Shown one piece after another: positions 8,234 through 18,124 of a DNA stretch of 64,000 bases. A model generated the notes under the pieces. That model was not told where the DNA came from and did no database searches. It was given only the letters and a program-made list of their open reading frames with translations. Position 1 is the stretch's first letter. Each line of letters starts with the position of its first letter. The stretch is from Tyzzerella sp963558545 (lineage in GTDB: Bacteria > Bacillota > Clostridia > Lachnospirales > CAG-274), in NCBI RefSeq assembly GCF_963558545.1, contig NZ_CAUWHO010000006.1, forward strand, positions 1 to 64,000, given 5' to 3'. The position numbers and the translations under genes were made by a program.

Positions 8234-9235
8234 ATGATTAGTATAAAAGATAGAATAATAACATCAGATTTTAAGCAAGAAGATATAGAGGTAGAAACAA
8301 AGCTACGCCCACAGAGTATAGATACATATATAGGACAGCAAAAAGTAAAGGAAAACTTAAAGGTATATATAAAAGCTGCAAAAATGAGAAATGAACCTTT
8401 AGACCACGTTTTGCTATATGGCCCTCCAGGGCTTGGTAAAACAACATTATCTAACATTATAGCTAACGAAATGGGAGTTAGTATAAAAACAACATCAGGG
8501 CCAGCCATAGAAAGAGCAGGGGATATGGCAGCTATATTAAATTCTTTAAATGAGGGTGATATACTTTTCATAGATGAGATACATAGGCTTAATAGAACAA
8601 TAGAAGAAGTGTTATATCCTGCTATGGAAGATTTTTCTCTTGATATAATGATAGGTAAAGGGCCAAGCAGTAAAAGTATAAGAGTAGATTTGCCAAAATT
8701 TACTCTTATAGGGGCAACTACAAGGATAGGACTTTTGACAAATCCATTAAGAGATAGATTTGGTGTAATAAGCCGTTTGGAAATGTATAACCCAGATGAA
8801 CTAAGCCAAATAGTAAAACGTTCTGCTAGCGTTTTAGGGATAGATATAGAAGATGAAGGGGCAATTGAAATAGCAAGGCGTTCTCGTGGGACACCTAGAA
8901 TAGCAAATAGATTATTAAAAAGGGTAAGAGATTTTGCTCAAGTTAGATATGATGGTAACATAACAAAAAATGTTGCAAATGAAACATTAAATCTTTTAGA
9001 TGTAGATAAACTAGGCCTTGACCCTATTGACCAAAAAATATTAAAAACTATTATAGAAAAATTTTCTGGAGGCCCTGTTGGGTTAGATAACCTTGCTGTA
9101 TCTATAGGAGAAGAAAGTGATACAATAGAAGAGGTATATGAACCTTATCTTATACAGTTAGGCTTTATAAAAAGAACACCAAGGGGTAGAGAAATAACAG
9201 AAATAGGTTATAAACATTTTGGAATAAATTTTTAG
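8234..9235 (+). CDS. ruvB: Holliday junction branch migration ATPase RuvB
   Basis: RuvB is the AAA+ motor that drives branch migration on RuvA-bound junctions. The 333-residue protein shows Walker A GPPGLGKTT at 63-71 and Walker B DEIHRL from Asp114. Sensor I follows as LIGATTR, with an arginine-finger region around PLRDRFG. A C-terminal winged helix is present, visible as RTPRGREITEIGYKHFG. The GGAG ribosome site overlaps the ruvA stop, which suggests coupled translation. No ruvC is present in the window. Confidence 0.97.
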   Translation: MISIKDRIITSDFKQEDIEVETKLRPQSIDTYIGQQKVKENLKVYIKAAKMRNEPLDHVLLYGPPGLGKTTLSNIIANEMGVSIKTTSGPAIERAGDMAAILNSLNEGDILFIDEIHRLNRTIEEVLYPAMEDFSLDIMIGKGPSSKSIRVDLPKFTLIGATTRIGLLTNPLRDRFGVISRLEMYNPDELSQIVKRSASVLGIDIEDEGAIEIARRSRGTPRIANRLLKRVRDFAQVRYDGNITKNVANETLNLLDVDKLGLDPIDQKILKTIIEKFSGGPVGLDNLAVSIGEESDTIEEVYEPYLIQLGFIKRTPRGREITEIGYKHFGINF

Positions 9236-9361
9236 CTATAACAAATTATTTTATATTATTTTAATAAATATTAAAAATAAATTAATATTTTATTTAATAT
9301 TATAATACTTTAAAAAAAATAATCGTATTATAATGTGTAAAACTTTAGGAGGTTAATTAAT

Positions 9362-10771
9362 ATGAAAAATAAAATAGCAATAATAATAGGAGTTATAGTA
9401 ATAGGTGTAGCTGGTATAGGGGTGGTAACACTTTCTAAAAAGCCAAAAAATGCTGAGGCTATACCTACAGTGCAAATAGATAATGTTAAAAACCAAAAAA
9501 TGGAAATAACGGTAGATGCAGATGGTACTGTTGCATTTAGAGATAAAATATCTATTTATGCAAAAAATACAGGCAAAGTAAATAATTTACCTATAAAGGA
9601 AGGCGATTTAGTAAATACAGGTGATGTTTTAGTAAATTATGATAAATCGGCTTTAGAAAATTTACAAAGACAGCTTGAAGATGCTAAACTTTCTTTAAAA
9701 TCGGCTAATTTAGCTTTACAGGGGCTTATGATACCAACTGATGAAAGCCAAATAAAACAGTTGGAGGCACAAATTAGTCAATCAGAAAAAACAATAATAG
9801 ATTTACAAAATAATATTACACAGTTAGGTAAAGATATAGAAAAAGCTAAGTCTGATTTAGATGGGGCAAATATATTATACTCTCAAGGGGCAATATCTCA
9901 AACAGAATTTAATAATTTTCAAACTACTCTTACAAACTTTGAAAATCAAAAAATAAGTGTAGAAAATAGCTTAAATTCTGCTAAAAAACAATTAGAGGCT
10001 AACAAAGCACAATATGAAAGTGCAAAAAATAAAAATCAAGACCCTAATATGAAAAATAAAATAGAAAGCCAAAAGGTTATGGTACAACAGGCTCAGCTTA
10101 GAGTAAATCAACTTACAGAAGACATAAATGATTTTGAAACAGTGTCTACATCACCAATAACAGGTACTTTAGTAAAACTTTATGTTGCAGACGGAGAAGC
10201 TGTAACAGAAGGTAAAATTGTAGCTGAGGTAGGAAACTTAAACGACCTTGTTATAGAATCTTACATACCAGAATATGATATGAATGGAGTTGCCATTGGG
10301 CAAGAAGTTTTAATAAAAAGCGACACAACAGATGAAGAATTTAAGGGGCAAATAACAAAAGTGTATCCTTTAGCAGAATTAAAAAATATAGGTGGTAGCG
10401 AAAAAAGTGTTGTAAAAGTTGAAATATCTATGCCTGCTAATACATCTTTAAAAGCAGGATATACAACAGATTTAACTATTACAACAAAAGTAGATGAAAA
10501 CGCTTTAGTTATACCTATTATGTCTTATATGTCTGAAAAGGTAGATGATGTTAGCTCAGAATATGTATTTGTAGTTAAAGAAGACGGTACTATTGAAAAA
10601 AGAAATATAAAAGTTAAAAATATTAAAAATTCTGTTGCATCAGTGGAAGGACTTTCTGAAGGGGAAAAGGTTGTATCTGCTCCAACAGAAAATATGCAAA
10701 ATGGTATGAAAGTTACACCAATGGATAGTTCCGTACAACAGGGGCAAAAAGGTGCTAAGCCTAGTATGTAA
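9362..10771 (+). CDS. Membrane-fusion (MacA/YknX/HlyD-type) adaptor of an ABC exporter
   Basis: This is a 469-residue adaptor protein with one N-terminal membrane anchor (residues 4-26) and an extracytoplasmic body. After a biotinyl-lipoyl-like half (VNTGDVLVNYD) comes a long coiled coil, roughly 95-240, rich in Gln, Lys and Glu. The second lipoyl half follows (TSPITGTLVKLYVADGEAVTEGK), then beta-barrel domains. Such adaptors link MacB-type permeases to the outside in Gram-positive YknWXYZ systems. It heads an operon with an ATPase and two permeases. AGGAGG lies ahead of the ATG. The exported substrate is unknown. Confidence 0.92.
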   Translation: MKNKIAIIIGVIVIGVAGIGVVTLSKKPKNAEAIPTVQIDNVKNQKMEITVDADGTVAFRDKISIYAKNTGKVNNLPIKEGDLVNTGDVLVNYDKSALENLQRQLEDAKLSLKSANLALQGLMIPTDESQIKQLEAQISQSEKTIIDLQNNITQLGKDIEKAKSDLDGANILYSQGAISQTEFNNFQTTLTNFENQKISVENSLNSAKKQLEANKAQYESAKNKNQDPNMKNKIESQKVMVQQAQLRVNQLTEDINDFETVSTSPITGTLVKLYVADGEAVTEGKIVAEVGNLNDLVIESYIPEYDMNGVAIGQEVLIKSDTTDEEFKGQITKVYPLAELKNIGGSEKSVVKVEISMPANTSLKAGYTTDLTITTKVDENALVIPIMSYMSEKVDDVSSEYVFVVKEDGTIEKRNIKVKNIKNSVASVEGLSEGEKVVSAPTENMQNGMKVTPMDSSVQQGQKGAKPSM

Positions 10772-10783
10772 GGAGGTACTAAT

Positions 10784-11491
10784 ATGAGCATAATAGAAGT
10801 AAAAGATGTAAGAAAAATATATAAAAATGGCAAGATAGAAGTGGAGGCATTAAAAGGAATAAACTTTAAAGTAGAAAAAGGCGAATTTGTTTCTATAATG
10901 GGGTCTTCTGGTTGTGGTAAATCTACAATGATGAACATTTTAGGGTGTTTAGACACACTATCATTAGGAGAGTACATATTAGATGGGGAAGATGTTAGCA
11001 AAATATCTGGCAAAAAGCTTGCATTTGTTAGAAATAAGAAAATAGGGTTTGTATTCCAATCTTTTAACCTTTTGCCTAAATTATCGGCATTACAAAACGT
11101 AGAGCTCCCTATGGTGTATGCAGGCATTGGTAGAGAAGAAAGAAGAAAAAAAGCTTTATGCTCTTTAGATATAGTGGGGCTTTTGGGAAGAGAACACCAT
11201 AAGCCTAATGAAATGTCTGGTGGGCAAAGACAAAGGGTAGCAATAGCTAGAAGCCTTGTAAACGACCCAGCTATAATATTGGCAGATGAGCCAACAGGTA
11301 ACTTAGATTCTAAGTCTACTTTTGAGATTATAGAGATTTTTCAAAAGCTTAATAATGAAGGTGTAACAATAGTTATGGTTACCCACGAGCCAGATGTTGC
11401 AGAATATACAAAGAGGATAATTCGTTTTAAAGATGGTTTAGTTTTGGAGGATTATTTAAATAAAACCCAAAAGATAGTAGGTGAAAGCTAA
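10784..11491 (+). CDS. ABC exporter ATP-binding protein (LolD/MacB/YknY type)
   Basis: This 235-residue nucleotide-binding subunit has Walker A GSSGCGKST at 40-48, Q-loop FVFQSFNLLP, signature MSGGQRQRVAIARSL, Walker B ILADEPTGNLDS and the switch histidine in VMVTHEPD. The sequence class is that of lipoprotein-release and macrolide/peptide exporters. It sits 12 bp after the adaptor gene and overlaps the first permease by one base (TAATG), which fits a four-gene exporter operon. AGGAGG positions the start. Confidence 0.95.
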   Translation: MSIIEVKDVRKIYKNGKIEVEALKGINFKVEKGEFVSIMGSSGCGKSTMMNILGCLDTLSLGEYILDGEDVSKISGKKLAFVRNKKIGFVFQSFNLLPKLSALQNVELPMVYAGIGREERRKKALCSLDIVGLLGREHHKPNEMSGGQRQRVAIARSLVNDPAIILADEPTGNLDSKSTFEIIEIFQKLNNEGVTIVMVTHEPDVAEYTKRIIRFKDGLVLEDYLNKTQKIVGES

Positions 11492-12708
11492 TGAATATTA
11501 TAGAAAATTTTAAATCGGCTATATTTAATATTCTAGCTAGCAAAATGAGAACTTTTCTTACTACTCTTGGTATAATTATAGGTATAACAGCTGTAATAAT
11601 AATAACAGCTATTGGTAGAGGCTTTCAAAATGATATGAATGAAAGTTTTTCGGGTATAAATGTAGATTCTGTATCAGTTGCAACATCAATGGACAAAACA
11701 ATAAGGGATAAAGATAAATTTACATTAGATGATGTAGAAGATTTAAAAAAGATACATAATATAAGTTTTGCATCGCCAAGTTACGGAGCTGATGTTTCTG
11801 TAGAGCTAAAAGACCCTTCACAATTAGAAAGCTGTGTTTTAAATGGCTCTAATGAAGACACAAAAGGGTTATCAGGCTTAAAAATGAAATATGGTAGATT
11901 TATAGATGAAAGAGATAGAAATAGTAAATCTAAAGTAGCAGTAATAGATAATAAGCTTGCTAAAAAAATATTTGGTAGAGAAGATGCATTAGGAGAAATA
12001 ATAAAAGCAGAAACAGTTTTTGGTAATATAAAAAGTATAGATTTGGAAGTAATAGGTATCTATGAAACAGAAAGCGAATTTTACACACCAGAAATATATT
12101 ACCCAATAGAAACAGCTATGGATTTTTTAGATAATAGACAACAAAATATTGAAAGTATTAGTTTAAAGGTTGAAGATACTGGTATATTTGAAGAAACAAA
12201 AACTTTAATATTAAAAACATTATCTGCTAACCATAATAACGAAGAAGATACATATATAGTTAATTCTGCATTTGATATGATTAATTCTATGAATGGGACT
12301 ATACAAATAGTTACAGTATTTATAGGGCTTGTAGCAGGTATATCCCTTTTAGTAGGTGGTATAGGAGTTATGAATATAATGCTTGTAACAGTTACAGAAA
12401 GAACAAGAGAAATAGGCATAAGAAAATCTTTAGGTGCTACTAATGGGAATATAAAAATGCAATTTTTAATAGAGGCTATAACTGTAGCATTACTTGGAGG
12501 GATTACAGGGATAATATTTGGTTATATAGGGAGCTTTTTAGCAGGTAAGGTAATATCTATTTTAGGGTCTACATTAAAGCCAGAAATTTCTATACCAGTT
12601 GTTATAGGTGCAGCTTTAGTATCTAGTATTATAGGTATTATATTTGGAGTATATCCAGCAAGTAAAGCTGCTAAGCTAGACCCAATAGAAGCGCTTAGAT
12701 ATGAATAA
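11491..12708 (+). CDS. MacB/FtsX-type ABC permease, first copy
   Basis: The 405-residue protein has the MacB layout: one N-terminal helix after KMRTFLTTLGIIIGI, a large extracytoplasmic domain (about 45-265), then three C-terminal helices. The helix block at about 275-310 is the most conserved part of the family. It ends with GVYPASKAAKLDPIEALRYE, the usual closing motif. It pairs with the next gene, which has the same architecture. Two different permeases suggest a heterodimer in one exporter. Confidence 0.93.
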   Translation: MNIIENFKSAIFNILASKMRTFLTTLGIIIGITAVIIITAIGRGFQNDMNESFSGINVDSVSVATSMDKTIRDKDKFTLDDVEDLKKIHNISFASPSYGADVSVELKDPSQLESCVLNGSNEDTKGLSGLKMKYGRFIDERDRNSKSKVAVIDNKLAKKIFGREDALGEIIKAETVFGNIKSIDLEVIGIYETESEFYTPEIYYPIETAMDFLDNRQQNIESISLKVEDTGIFEETKTLILKTLSANHNNEEDTYIVNSAFDMINSMNGTIQIVTVFIGLVAGISLLVGGIGVMNIMLVTVTERTREIGIRKSLGATNGNIKMQFLIEAITVALLGGITGIIFGYIGSFLAGKVISILGSTLKPEISIPVVIGAALVSSIIGIIFGVYPASKAAKLDPIEALRYE

Positions 12709-12722
12709 AGGAGTGTGATAAT

Positions 12723-13952
12723 ATGAATATTTTTGAAAATATATCTGCTGCTATATCTAGTGTTTTTTCAAATAAAATGAGAACATTTCTTACTATGATA
12801 GGCATTATAATTGGTGTATCATCTGTTATAACTATAACTGCTCTTGGCAAAGGCTTTGAAAACACTATTTCAACTACATTTGAAATATTAAATTCTAAAG
12901 CAATACAAATAATGAAAAACTGGGGTTCAGGGCTTACTGCTAAAGATAAAATATTTTTAGAAGATTCTGATAATATAAAAAAACACCCTAATGTAAAATC
13001 TAGCTCGGCGTATTTTTCATCAAGAGCAAGCATAACTTTAAAAAATCCAGATGAGGAAAAGGCACTAAGTATATTTGGTTCGGAAGTAGAGTTTTCTAAT
13101 ATGCAAAAAAACTTTTTTAGAATTAAATATGGAAGAGTTTTTACAGAAAAAGAAGATGATATTAAAGCAAAGGTATGTATCATAGATGAAAATATAGCTA
13201 TGGAAGTTTTTGGTAGAAAAGATGTTGTAGGTGAAAGAGTAAATCTATTTATTAATAATAAAGACTACGACTTTGAGGTGGTTGGTGTTACTAGTGGAGA
13301 AAATGCTGTTATGATGGGTAGCATTATATCTATGCCTATTAATACTATTCTTGATATACATCAAACAGAAGAAATTGATATGCTATATGTAGAGCTTCAC
13401 GATACAGAAAATTTAACAAGGTCAAAAAATGAAATTATTAGAATGTTGGCATCAAATCATAATACAACAGATGATAAATATATGGCTCTTTCTAATATGG
13501 AGCAAGTGGAAATTATTGAAAAAGTTATAAATATGTTTACTATGTTTATAGGATTTGTGGCAGGTATATCCCTTTTAGTAGGTGGTATAGGGGTTATGAA
13601 TATAATGCTTGTAACAGTTACAGAAAGAACAAAAGAAATAGGTATAAGAAAGTCTTTAGGTGCTACTAATAGAAATATAAAAACACAATTTTTAATAGAA
13701 TCTATGTTTATATGTGCTTTAGGTGGTATTATTGGTATATTATTTGGATATGTTGTTAGTATGACATTAGGACATTATTTAAATGTTTTCTTTACAGTTA
13801 ATACAGGTATGGAGATGAAACCACCTGAGTTATCTATAACAGTTGCAATAGGTGCGATGATTATATCTACAATAGTCGGTGTTATATTTGGGGTATATCC
13901 AGCAGGTAAAGCAGCTAAGCTAGACCCAATAGAATGCCTTAGATATGAATAA
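12723..13952 (+). CDS. MacB/FtsX-type ABC permease, second copy
   Basis: This is a 409-residue paralogue of the preceding permease with the same one-plus-three helix topology. The extracytoplasmic domain is clearly diverged. A roughly 130-bp stretch coding for the first C-terminal helix block (around 13560-13700) is almost identical to 12335-12475 in the first copy. It begins 14 bp after the first permease, behind a GGAG site. The pair most likely arose by tandem duplication, and the near-identity could reflect selection or local gene conversion. Confidence 0.92.
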   Translation: MNIFENISAAISSVFSNKMRTFLTMIGIIIGVSSVITITALGKGFENTISTTFEILNSKAIQIMKNWGSGLTAKDKIFLEDSDNIKKHPNVKSSSAYFSSRASITLKNPDEEKALSIFGSEVEFSNMQKNFFRIKYGRVFTEKEDDIKAKVCIIDENIAMEVFGRKDVVGERVNLFINNKDYDFEVVGVTSGENAVMMGSIISMPINTILDIHQTEEIDMLYVELHDTENLTRSKNEIIRMLASNHNTTDDKYMALSNMEQVEIIEKVINMFTMFIGFVAGISLLVGGIGVMNIMLVTVTERTKEIGIRKSLGATNRNIKTQFLIESMFICALGGIIGILFGYVVSMTLGHYLNVFFTVNTGMEMKPPELSITVAIGAMIISTIVGVIFGVYPAGKAAKLDPIECLRYE

Positions 13953-13996
13953 CAAGACTTTTATTAAAATATATTTAAAAATAAAGAGGAAAATAA

Positions 13997-14590
13997 ATGG
14001 AGCATTTAAAAAAATTAAAGTATAATTCTCCAGTTATACTTACCTTTACCTTAATATGTTTAATAGTTTTATTTTTAGGAAATATAACAGGTGGCTATAC
14101 AACATCAAAGCTATTTTGTGTTTATCGTTCATCTTTTACAGACCCTTTATCTTACATAAGAGTTTTTACACATATATTAGGACACTCTAGCTTTGAACAT
14201 TTTTTTAATAATTTTTTAATAATACTTATAGTAGGGCCTATGTTAGAAGAAAAGTACGGTTCTAAAATGCTTTTAGCCCTTATTATTATAACGGCATTTA
14301 TAACAGGTATTGTACAGGTTATTATATCAAAAGATGCGCTTTTAGGTGCTAGTGGGATAGCTTTTATGCTTGTTATATTAACATCTTTTACAAATGTTCA
14401 AGATGGGAAAATACCTATAACTATGATACTTATTACCATTATGTATCTTGGCAAAGAAGTATATTATGGTATAATGTATAAAGACAATGTGTCTAGGATA
14501 ACTCATATTATAGGGGGTATTTGTGGTATAATAATTGGTATAATTATATCTAAATATTATAAAAGGAGAACTTATTATGATAAAACTTGA
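13997..14590 (+). CDS. Rhomboid-family intramembrane serine protease
   Basis: This 197-residue polytopic membrane protein has the rhomboid markers: HSSFEHFFNNF (His63 to Phe73), the catalytic serine in GASG (Ser119) and the partner histidine in ITHIIGG (His170). Rhomboids cut substrate helices within the membrane. The protein has about six hydrophobic segments and a basic C-terminus. It lies 44 bp after the exporter operon and overlaps the following small gene by 14 bp. Substrates are unknown; a link to the exporter is possible only by proximity. Confidence 0.9.
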   Translation: MEHLKKLKYNSPVILTFTLICLIVLFLGNITGGYTTSKLFCVYRSSFTDPLSYIRVFTHILGHSSFEHFFNNFLIILIVGPMLEEKYGSKMLLALIIITAFITGIVQVIISKDALLGASGIAFMLVILTSFTNVQDGKIPITMILITIMYLGKEVYYGIMYKDNVSRITHIIGGICGIIIGIIISKYYKRRTYYDKT

Positions 14591-14849
14591 AATAGAAGAA
14601 TTTATATTTGAAGTAAAAGATGAAATACTAAGCTATGAAGAGCTAGGAAAAGAATATGCAGATAAATGGGAGCAATCTTTTTTGGCTTGGCTTAAAGATG
14701 ATAAAATAAAAAAGAAAAATATAAAAATAGAAAAAGGAAACACTTATTACTTAATAGATGATGAAAGTGAAATTTTTGATATAGCAGACGAGTATTATTA
14801 TGCAGTAGACGGGAATAAAATAGAAGAATATTGGAAAAAATTTCAATAG
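14577..14849 (+). CDS. Small acidic protein of unknown function
   Basis: The 90-residue product is highly charged, rich in Glu, Lys and aromatic residues, with no signal or membrane segment. It contains WEQSFLAWLKDD and YYAVDGNKIEEYWKKFQ. AAGGAG lies just before the ATG, and the frame overlaps the rhomboid 3' end by 14 bp, which supports coupled expression. A strong hairpin follows the stop. I do not recognise the family. Confidence 0.75.
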   Translation: MIKLEIEEFIFEVKDEILSYEELGKEYADKWEQSFLAWLKDDKIKKKNIKIEKGNTYYLIDDESEIFDIADEYYYAVDGNKIEEYWKKFQ

Positions 14850-14854
14850 TACAT

Positions 14855-14894
14855 AAAATAGATAGAGTGCTTATTAAGGTATTCTATCTATTTT
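14855..14894 (+). terminator. Hairpin terminator after the exporter/rhomboid cluster
   Basis: AAAATAGATAGAGT (14855-14868) pairs with ATTCTATCTATTTT (14881-14894), 14 bp with one G-T pair. The T tract is interrupted by A residues. Confidence 0.75.
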
Positions 14895-14998
14895 ATATAT
14901 AAAAAATAAAAATTGCTTGAAAATTATATTTTTTTAATATAAAATTATAGTGTTATATTTTGTATAAATATGACTAAAATCGAAATTTAGGTGAAAAT

Positions 14999-16330
14999 AT
15001 GAATGCTAGAGAAATTGCAGTTTATGCACTGATAGATATATTAGAACAACAATCTTATAACAATTTAACATTAAAAAAGATTTTTAGTGAAAATAAAGAT
15101 ATAAGCACTCAAGATAGAGCTTTTATAACAGAGCTTGTAAATGGTACTCTTAGAAATATTATTTATATAGACTATATAATAAATAGCTTTTCTAATACAA
15201 AAACTAAAAAAATGAAACCACTTATATTAAATATACTTAGAATATCTGTTTATCAAATAAAGTTTATGGAAAAAATACCTACTTCTGCTGTATGTAATGA
15301 GGCAGTAAATTTTACTAAAAAGAAAAAATTTAATGGGCTTAGTGGTTTTGTAAATGGTGTTTTAAGAAATATAGCTAGAAATATTGATAATATAGCATTA
15401 CCAGATGAAGAAAAAACACCAATTGAATTTTTAGCTACTAAATATTCTTATGAAAAGTGGGTAATTGAAAAACTTATAAAACAATTTGGGTATGAAAAAG
15501 CAAAAGAAATATGCAAAGCTAATGCTTTAGCACCTAAAGTTTCTATATGTGTAAATACTAATAAAATAACAAAAAATGAGCTTAAAGATATGCTTATAAA
15601 AGAAGGTATGAATGTAGAAGAAGGTAACATATCAAACAATAGCTTGTATATAACAAAAACTAAAAATATAGCAAATAGCAATGCCTTTAAAAAAGGGTAC
15701 TTTCATATTATGGACCAAAGCTCTATGCTTTTAGTAGAAATATTAAACCCTAAAGAAGACGATGTGATAATAGATGTATGCTCTGCTCCTGGTGGTAAAT
15801 CTTTTTATTGCTCTTATATTATGAAAAATAAAGGAAAAATATTCTCAAGAGATATACATAGCCATAAAATAGAGCTTATTAAAGACACTATAAAAAGATT
15901 AGATATAAAAAATATAGATTTAGAGCTTAAAGACGGAACAATATTTTATAAAGAAAATGAAGAAATTGCAGATAAAATAATAGTAGATGTTCCTTGCTCT
16001 GGCTTTGGTATAGTTAGAAAAAAACCAGATATAAAATATACAAAAACAGAAGATGATATAAAAGAACTTGTATGTATACAACGAGAAATATTAAAGGCAT
16101 CTTATAAATATGTAAAAAAGGGTGGAACACTTTTATATAGTACTTGTACCTTATTTGAAGAAGAAAATATACAAAATGTAAAATGGTTTTGTAAAAATTA
16201 TGGATTTGAGCTTTGTAGCATAGATATTCCTTTAAATATAGAAGACAAACATAAAGGGTATATAACAATTTTACCTAGTATGTTTAATACAGATGGATTT
16301 TTTATTGCAAAACTAAAAAGAATAAATTAG
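14999..16330 (+). CDS. rsmB: 16S rRNA m5C967 methyltransferase RsmB
   Basis: RsmB (Sun/Fmu) methylates C967 of 16S rRNA using S-adenosylmethionine. The 443-residue protein has an N-terminal NusB-like RNA-binding domain (about 1-135). The SAM domain shows VCSAPGGKSFY near 258 and the two catalytic cysteines in VDVPCSGFG and YSTCTLFEEEN. AGGTG precedes the ATG. It starts the rsmB-rlmN-prpC-prkC operon typical of clostridia and bacilli, here without fmt or def upstream. Confidence 0.95.
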   Translation: MNAREIAVYALIDILEQQSYNNLTLKKIFSENKDISTQDRAFITELVNGTLRNIIYIDYIINSFSNTKTKKMKPLILNILRISVYQIKFMEKIPTSAVCNEAVNFTKKKKFNGLSGFVNGVLRNIARNIDNIALPDEEKTPIEFLATKYSYEKWVIEKLIKQFGYEKAKEICKANALAPKVSICVNTNKITKNELKDMLIKEGMNVEEGNISNNSLYITKTKNIANSNAFKKGYFHIMDQSSMLLVEILNPKEDDVIIDVCSAPGGKSFYCSYIMKNKGKIFSRDIHSHKIELIKDTIKRLDIKNIDLELKDGTIFYKENEEIADKIIVDVPCSGFGIVRKKPDIKYTKTEDDIKELVCIQREILKASYKYVKKGGTLLYSTCTLFEEENIQNVKWFCKNYGFELCSIDIPLNIEDKHKGYITILPSMFNTDGFFIAKLKRIN

Positions 16331-16341
16331 AAAGGTAATTT

Positions 16342-17373
16342 ATGGATAAAATAGATATAAAAACTCTTACACTAGATGATTTGGAAAAAGAAATATTATA
16401 TATGGGAGAACCAAAATTTAGAGCAAAACAGATTTTTAGCTGGCTACACCAAAAAAATGTTTGTTCTTTTGATGAAATGTCTAACATATCTAAGGATTTT
16501 AGAGAAAAATTAAGTAATAAATTTAAAATTACAGAAATAGAAATATTAGATAAACTAGTATCTAGTGTAGACAAGACAACAAAATATTTATTTAAGTTAG
16601 AAAATAATTATATTATAGAAAGTGTATTAATGAAATATAGCTATGGAAATGCTGTTTGCATATCTTCTCAGGTAGGTTGTAGAATGGGGTGTAAATTTTG
16701 TGCATCTACATTAGATGGACTAGAAAGAAGCCTAACAGTAGCAGAAATGGTATCTCAAATATACGAAATACAAAAGGAGAGCAAACAAAAAATAAGAAGT
16801 ATCGTTCTTATGGGAAGTGGTGAGCCTTTTGATAATTTTGAAAACTTTTTAAAATTTATAGAAATAATAAATCATAAAGATGGACTAAATATAGGACAAA
16901 GACATATTACAGTTTCTACTTGTGGTATTGTACCTAAAATATATGAGCTTGCAGATAAAAAAATGCAAATAAACCTTGCTTTATCTTTACACGCTCCAAC
17001 AGATGAGGATAGAAAAAAAATAATGCCTATTGCTAATAAATATACAGTTAAAGAAATAGTAGAAGCTTGTAAATATTTTGCAAATACTACAAAAAGACGT
17101 GTAACCTATGAGTATGCTCTTATTGCAGGTGTTAATGACAGAGAAGAAGATGCTAAAGAGATAATAAGATTATTAAAGGGTAGCCTTGCCCATATAAATC
17201 TTATACCTGTAAATGATGTAAAAGAAAGAAATTATATAAAAAGCTCTAAAGAGCAGATTAGAAAGTTTGCAGATACTCTTATTAATGCAGGGATAGAAAC
17301 AACTATAAGGCGTGAGCTAGGTAGTGATATAAATGCTGCTTGTGGACAGCTTAGAAAAAGCTATAAATACTAG
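16342..17373 (+). CDS. rlmN: Dual-specificity 23S rRNA/tRNA m2A methyltransferase RlmN
   Basis: RlmN is a radical-SAM enzyme that methylates C2 of A2503 in 23S rRNA and A37 in some tRNAs. The 343-residue protein contains the cluster-binding CxxxCxxC motif as CRMGCKFC (Cys113, Cys117, Cys120). It also has the GSGEP SAM-binding segment and a conserved C-terminal cysteine in AACGQLR (Cys334) that takes part in methyl transfer. It lies 11 bp after rsmB and 15 bp before the PP2C gene. Length and motifs are complete. Confidence 0.97.
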   Translation: MDKIDIKTLTLDDLEKEILYMGEPKFRAKQIFSWLHQKNVCSFDEMSNISKDFREKLSNKFKITEIEILDKLVSSVDKTTKYLFKLENNYIIESVLMKYSYGNAVCISSQVGCRMGCKFCASTLDGLERSLTVAEMVSQIYEIQKESKQKIRSIVLMGSGEPFDNFENFLKFIEIINHKDGLNIGQRHITVSTCGIVPKIYELADKKMQINLALSLHAPTDEDRKKIMPIANKYTVKEIVEACKYFANTTKRRVTYEYALIAGVNDREEDAKEIIRLLKGSLAHINLIPVNDVKERNYIKSSKEQIRKFADTLINAGIETTIRRELGSDINAACGQLRKSYKY

Positions 17374-17388
17374 AAAAGAGGTGTTATT

Positions 17389-18114
17389 ATGATAGGTTTT
17401 GGTAATACTAATGTTGGCAAACTTAGAAAAGTAAACCAAGATTATGTATATATTAATAATGAACCAATAGGTAGCCTTAACAATTTATATATTGTTGCAG
17501 ATGGTGTTGGTGGGCATAAAGCAGGAGAAGTTGCTAGTGAATCTGCCATAGATTTTTTTGAACAGTTTATATACGAAACAGAAGATGATGAGGTGCTAGA
17601 CCTTTTAGTATCAGCTTTAGCATATGCCAATGAGCAAGTTTTTAAGCTATCAAAAACTAACAAACAATACGAAAATATGGGGACAACCCTTTTAGCAACA
17701 ACTATTAAAAACAATAAAATATTTGTAGCACACGTAGGCGATTGTAGGTTATATGGGATAAGAAATAATAAAATAGCACAAATGACATCAGACCATACAT
17801 ATGTTATGGACTTGTTTAAGGCAGGGGTAATATCTAAAGAAGAGGCAGAAAATTCTAAAGAATCTAATGTTTTAACAAGAGCTTTAGGCACAGATAAAAA
17901 TGTAAAGGCAGACGCTTTATTTTGTGATGTATTTAAAGATGATATTTTTATAATGTGTTCTGACGGATTAAGTGATATGTTAACAGATGACGAAATACTT
18001 AACATAGCATCTAATAAAAATATGTCTACAGAAGAAAAGGTTGATGTCCTTATACAAAAAGCTAATGATAACGGTGGTAGAGATAATATAGCCGTTATTA
18101 TTATAGAAGAATAG
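17389..18114 (+). CDS. prpC: PP2C-type protein phosphatase PrpC/Stp
   Basis: This phosphatase reverses phosphorylation by the PASTA kinase encoded next door. The 241-residue protein carries the PP2C metal-binding motifs: RKVNQDYV, ADGVGGHKAGEVAS, GTTLLA and HVGDCRLYG. A CSDGLSDM block and a closing RDNIAVIII segment complete the domain. AGAGGTG precedes the ATG. The prpC-prkC pair regulates cell-wall growth and dormancy exit in Firmicutes. All metal ligands I can identify are present. Confidence 0.96.
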   Translation: MIGFGNTNVGKLRKVNQDYVYINNEPIGSLNNLYIVADGVGGHKAGEVASESAIDFFEQFIYETEDDEVLDLLVSALAYANEQVFKLSKTNKQYENMGTTLLATTIKNNKIFVAHVGDCRLYGIRNNKIAQMTSDHTYVMDLFKAGVISKEEAENSKESNVLTRALGTDKNVKADALFCDVFKDDIFIMCSDGLSDMLTDDEILNIASNKNMSTEEKVDVLIQKANDNGGRDNIAVIIIEE

Positions 18115-18124
18115 AGGTGATAAT

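Noticed and set aside
7741..8571. 276-residue minus-strand frame over ruvA/ruvB
   Set aside because: It lies fully antisense to two well-supported genes and has no recognisable domain.
10525..11127. 200-residue minus-strand frame over the adaptor and ATPase genes
   Set aside because: Antisense to clear coding sequence; composition is a shadow of the AT-rich sense strand.
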